This document shows positions 6,356 through 6,370 of a DNA stretch of 6,370 nucleotides, piece by piece. The notes beneath the pieces are model-generated. The model saw only the letters and a program-made list of their open reading frames with translations. It ran no database searches and had not been told where the DNA came from. This stretch comes from Fidelibacterota bacterium (GTDB lineage: Bacteria; Fidelibacterota; Fidelibacteria; Fidelibacterales; Fidelibacteraceae), in assembly GCA_029931905.1 (NCBI GenBank), contig JAOZRH010000115.1:1-6370 (forward strand). The letters run 5' to 3'. How positions within the stretch are numbered: the first letter of the stretch is position 1; each line of letters begins with the position of its first letter. Made by a program: the position numbers and the translations under genes.

Positions 6356-6370
6356 CACGAAAGACACGAA
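6356..6370. repeat. Start of a CACGAA short-period repeat, cut by the window edge
   Basis: CACGAA occurs at 6356-6361 and again at 6365-6370 (period 9), 15 bases after the caspase gene stop, in sequence noticeably more GC-rich than its surroundings. It resembles the ACCACGAAGxACACGAA dispersed intergenic repeats I recall from FCB-type and other environmental genomes. Only two units are visible. Confidence 0.45.

Overview
The window comes from a very AT-rich bacterial genome (roughly 30 % GC by eye). Gene density is high and all supported genes are on the + strand. Four features together suggest a diderm of the FCB superphylum (Bacteroidota, Cloacimonadota, Delongbacteria or relatives): a bacterial geranylgeranylglyceryl-phosphate synthase, a phosphoheptose isomerase, a secreted WD40-caspase protein with a middle region remembered mainly from Bacteroidota-like genomes, and a CACGAA-type intergenic repeat at the right edge. 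This is inference from gene content. The one clear promoter looks like a classical sigma-70 promoter (TTGACA / TATGAT) and not the Bacteroidota -33/-7 type, which mildly favours a non-Bacteroidota lineage.

Layout: (1) positions 1-803 hold the C-terminal part of an AAA_14/DUF4143 ATPase whose N-terminal ATPase domain lies outside the window. (2) After an 85-base gap, 889-3797 is a compact four-gene run, probably an operon: GGGP synthase (ether-lipid head-group step), GmhA (heptose for LPS or surface glycans), a XerD-like tyrosine recombinase (chromosome dimer resolution), and an M50 site-2-type membrane protease that overlaps xerD by 4 bases. (3) A 137-base intergenic region carries the best promoter in the window. 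(4) 3935-6340 encodes an 801-residue protein: signal peptide, seven-bladed WD40 propeller, an uncharacterised middle region, then a C-terminal caspase-like (C14, orthocaspase) domain with an intact His/Cys dyad. (5) The last 30 bases start a short-period CACGAA repeat that is cut by the window edge.

No RNA gene, CRISPR array, insertion sequence or convincing terminator was seen, and no gene-free stretch exceeds 300 bases. The operon reads as housekeeping envelope and chromosome functions. The strongest candidate for unexplored biology is the predicted exported propeller-caspase, a protease architecture with its own promoter, no visible partner gene and a middle domain to which I can assign no function.
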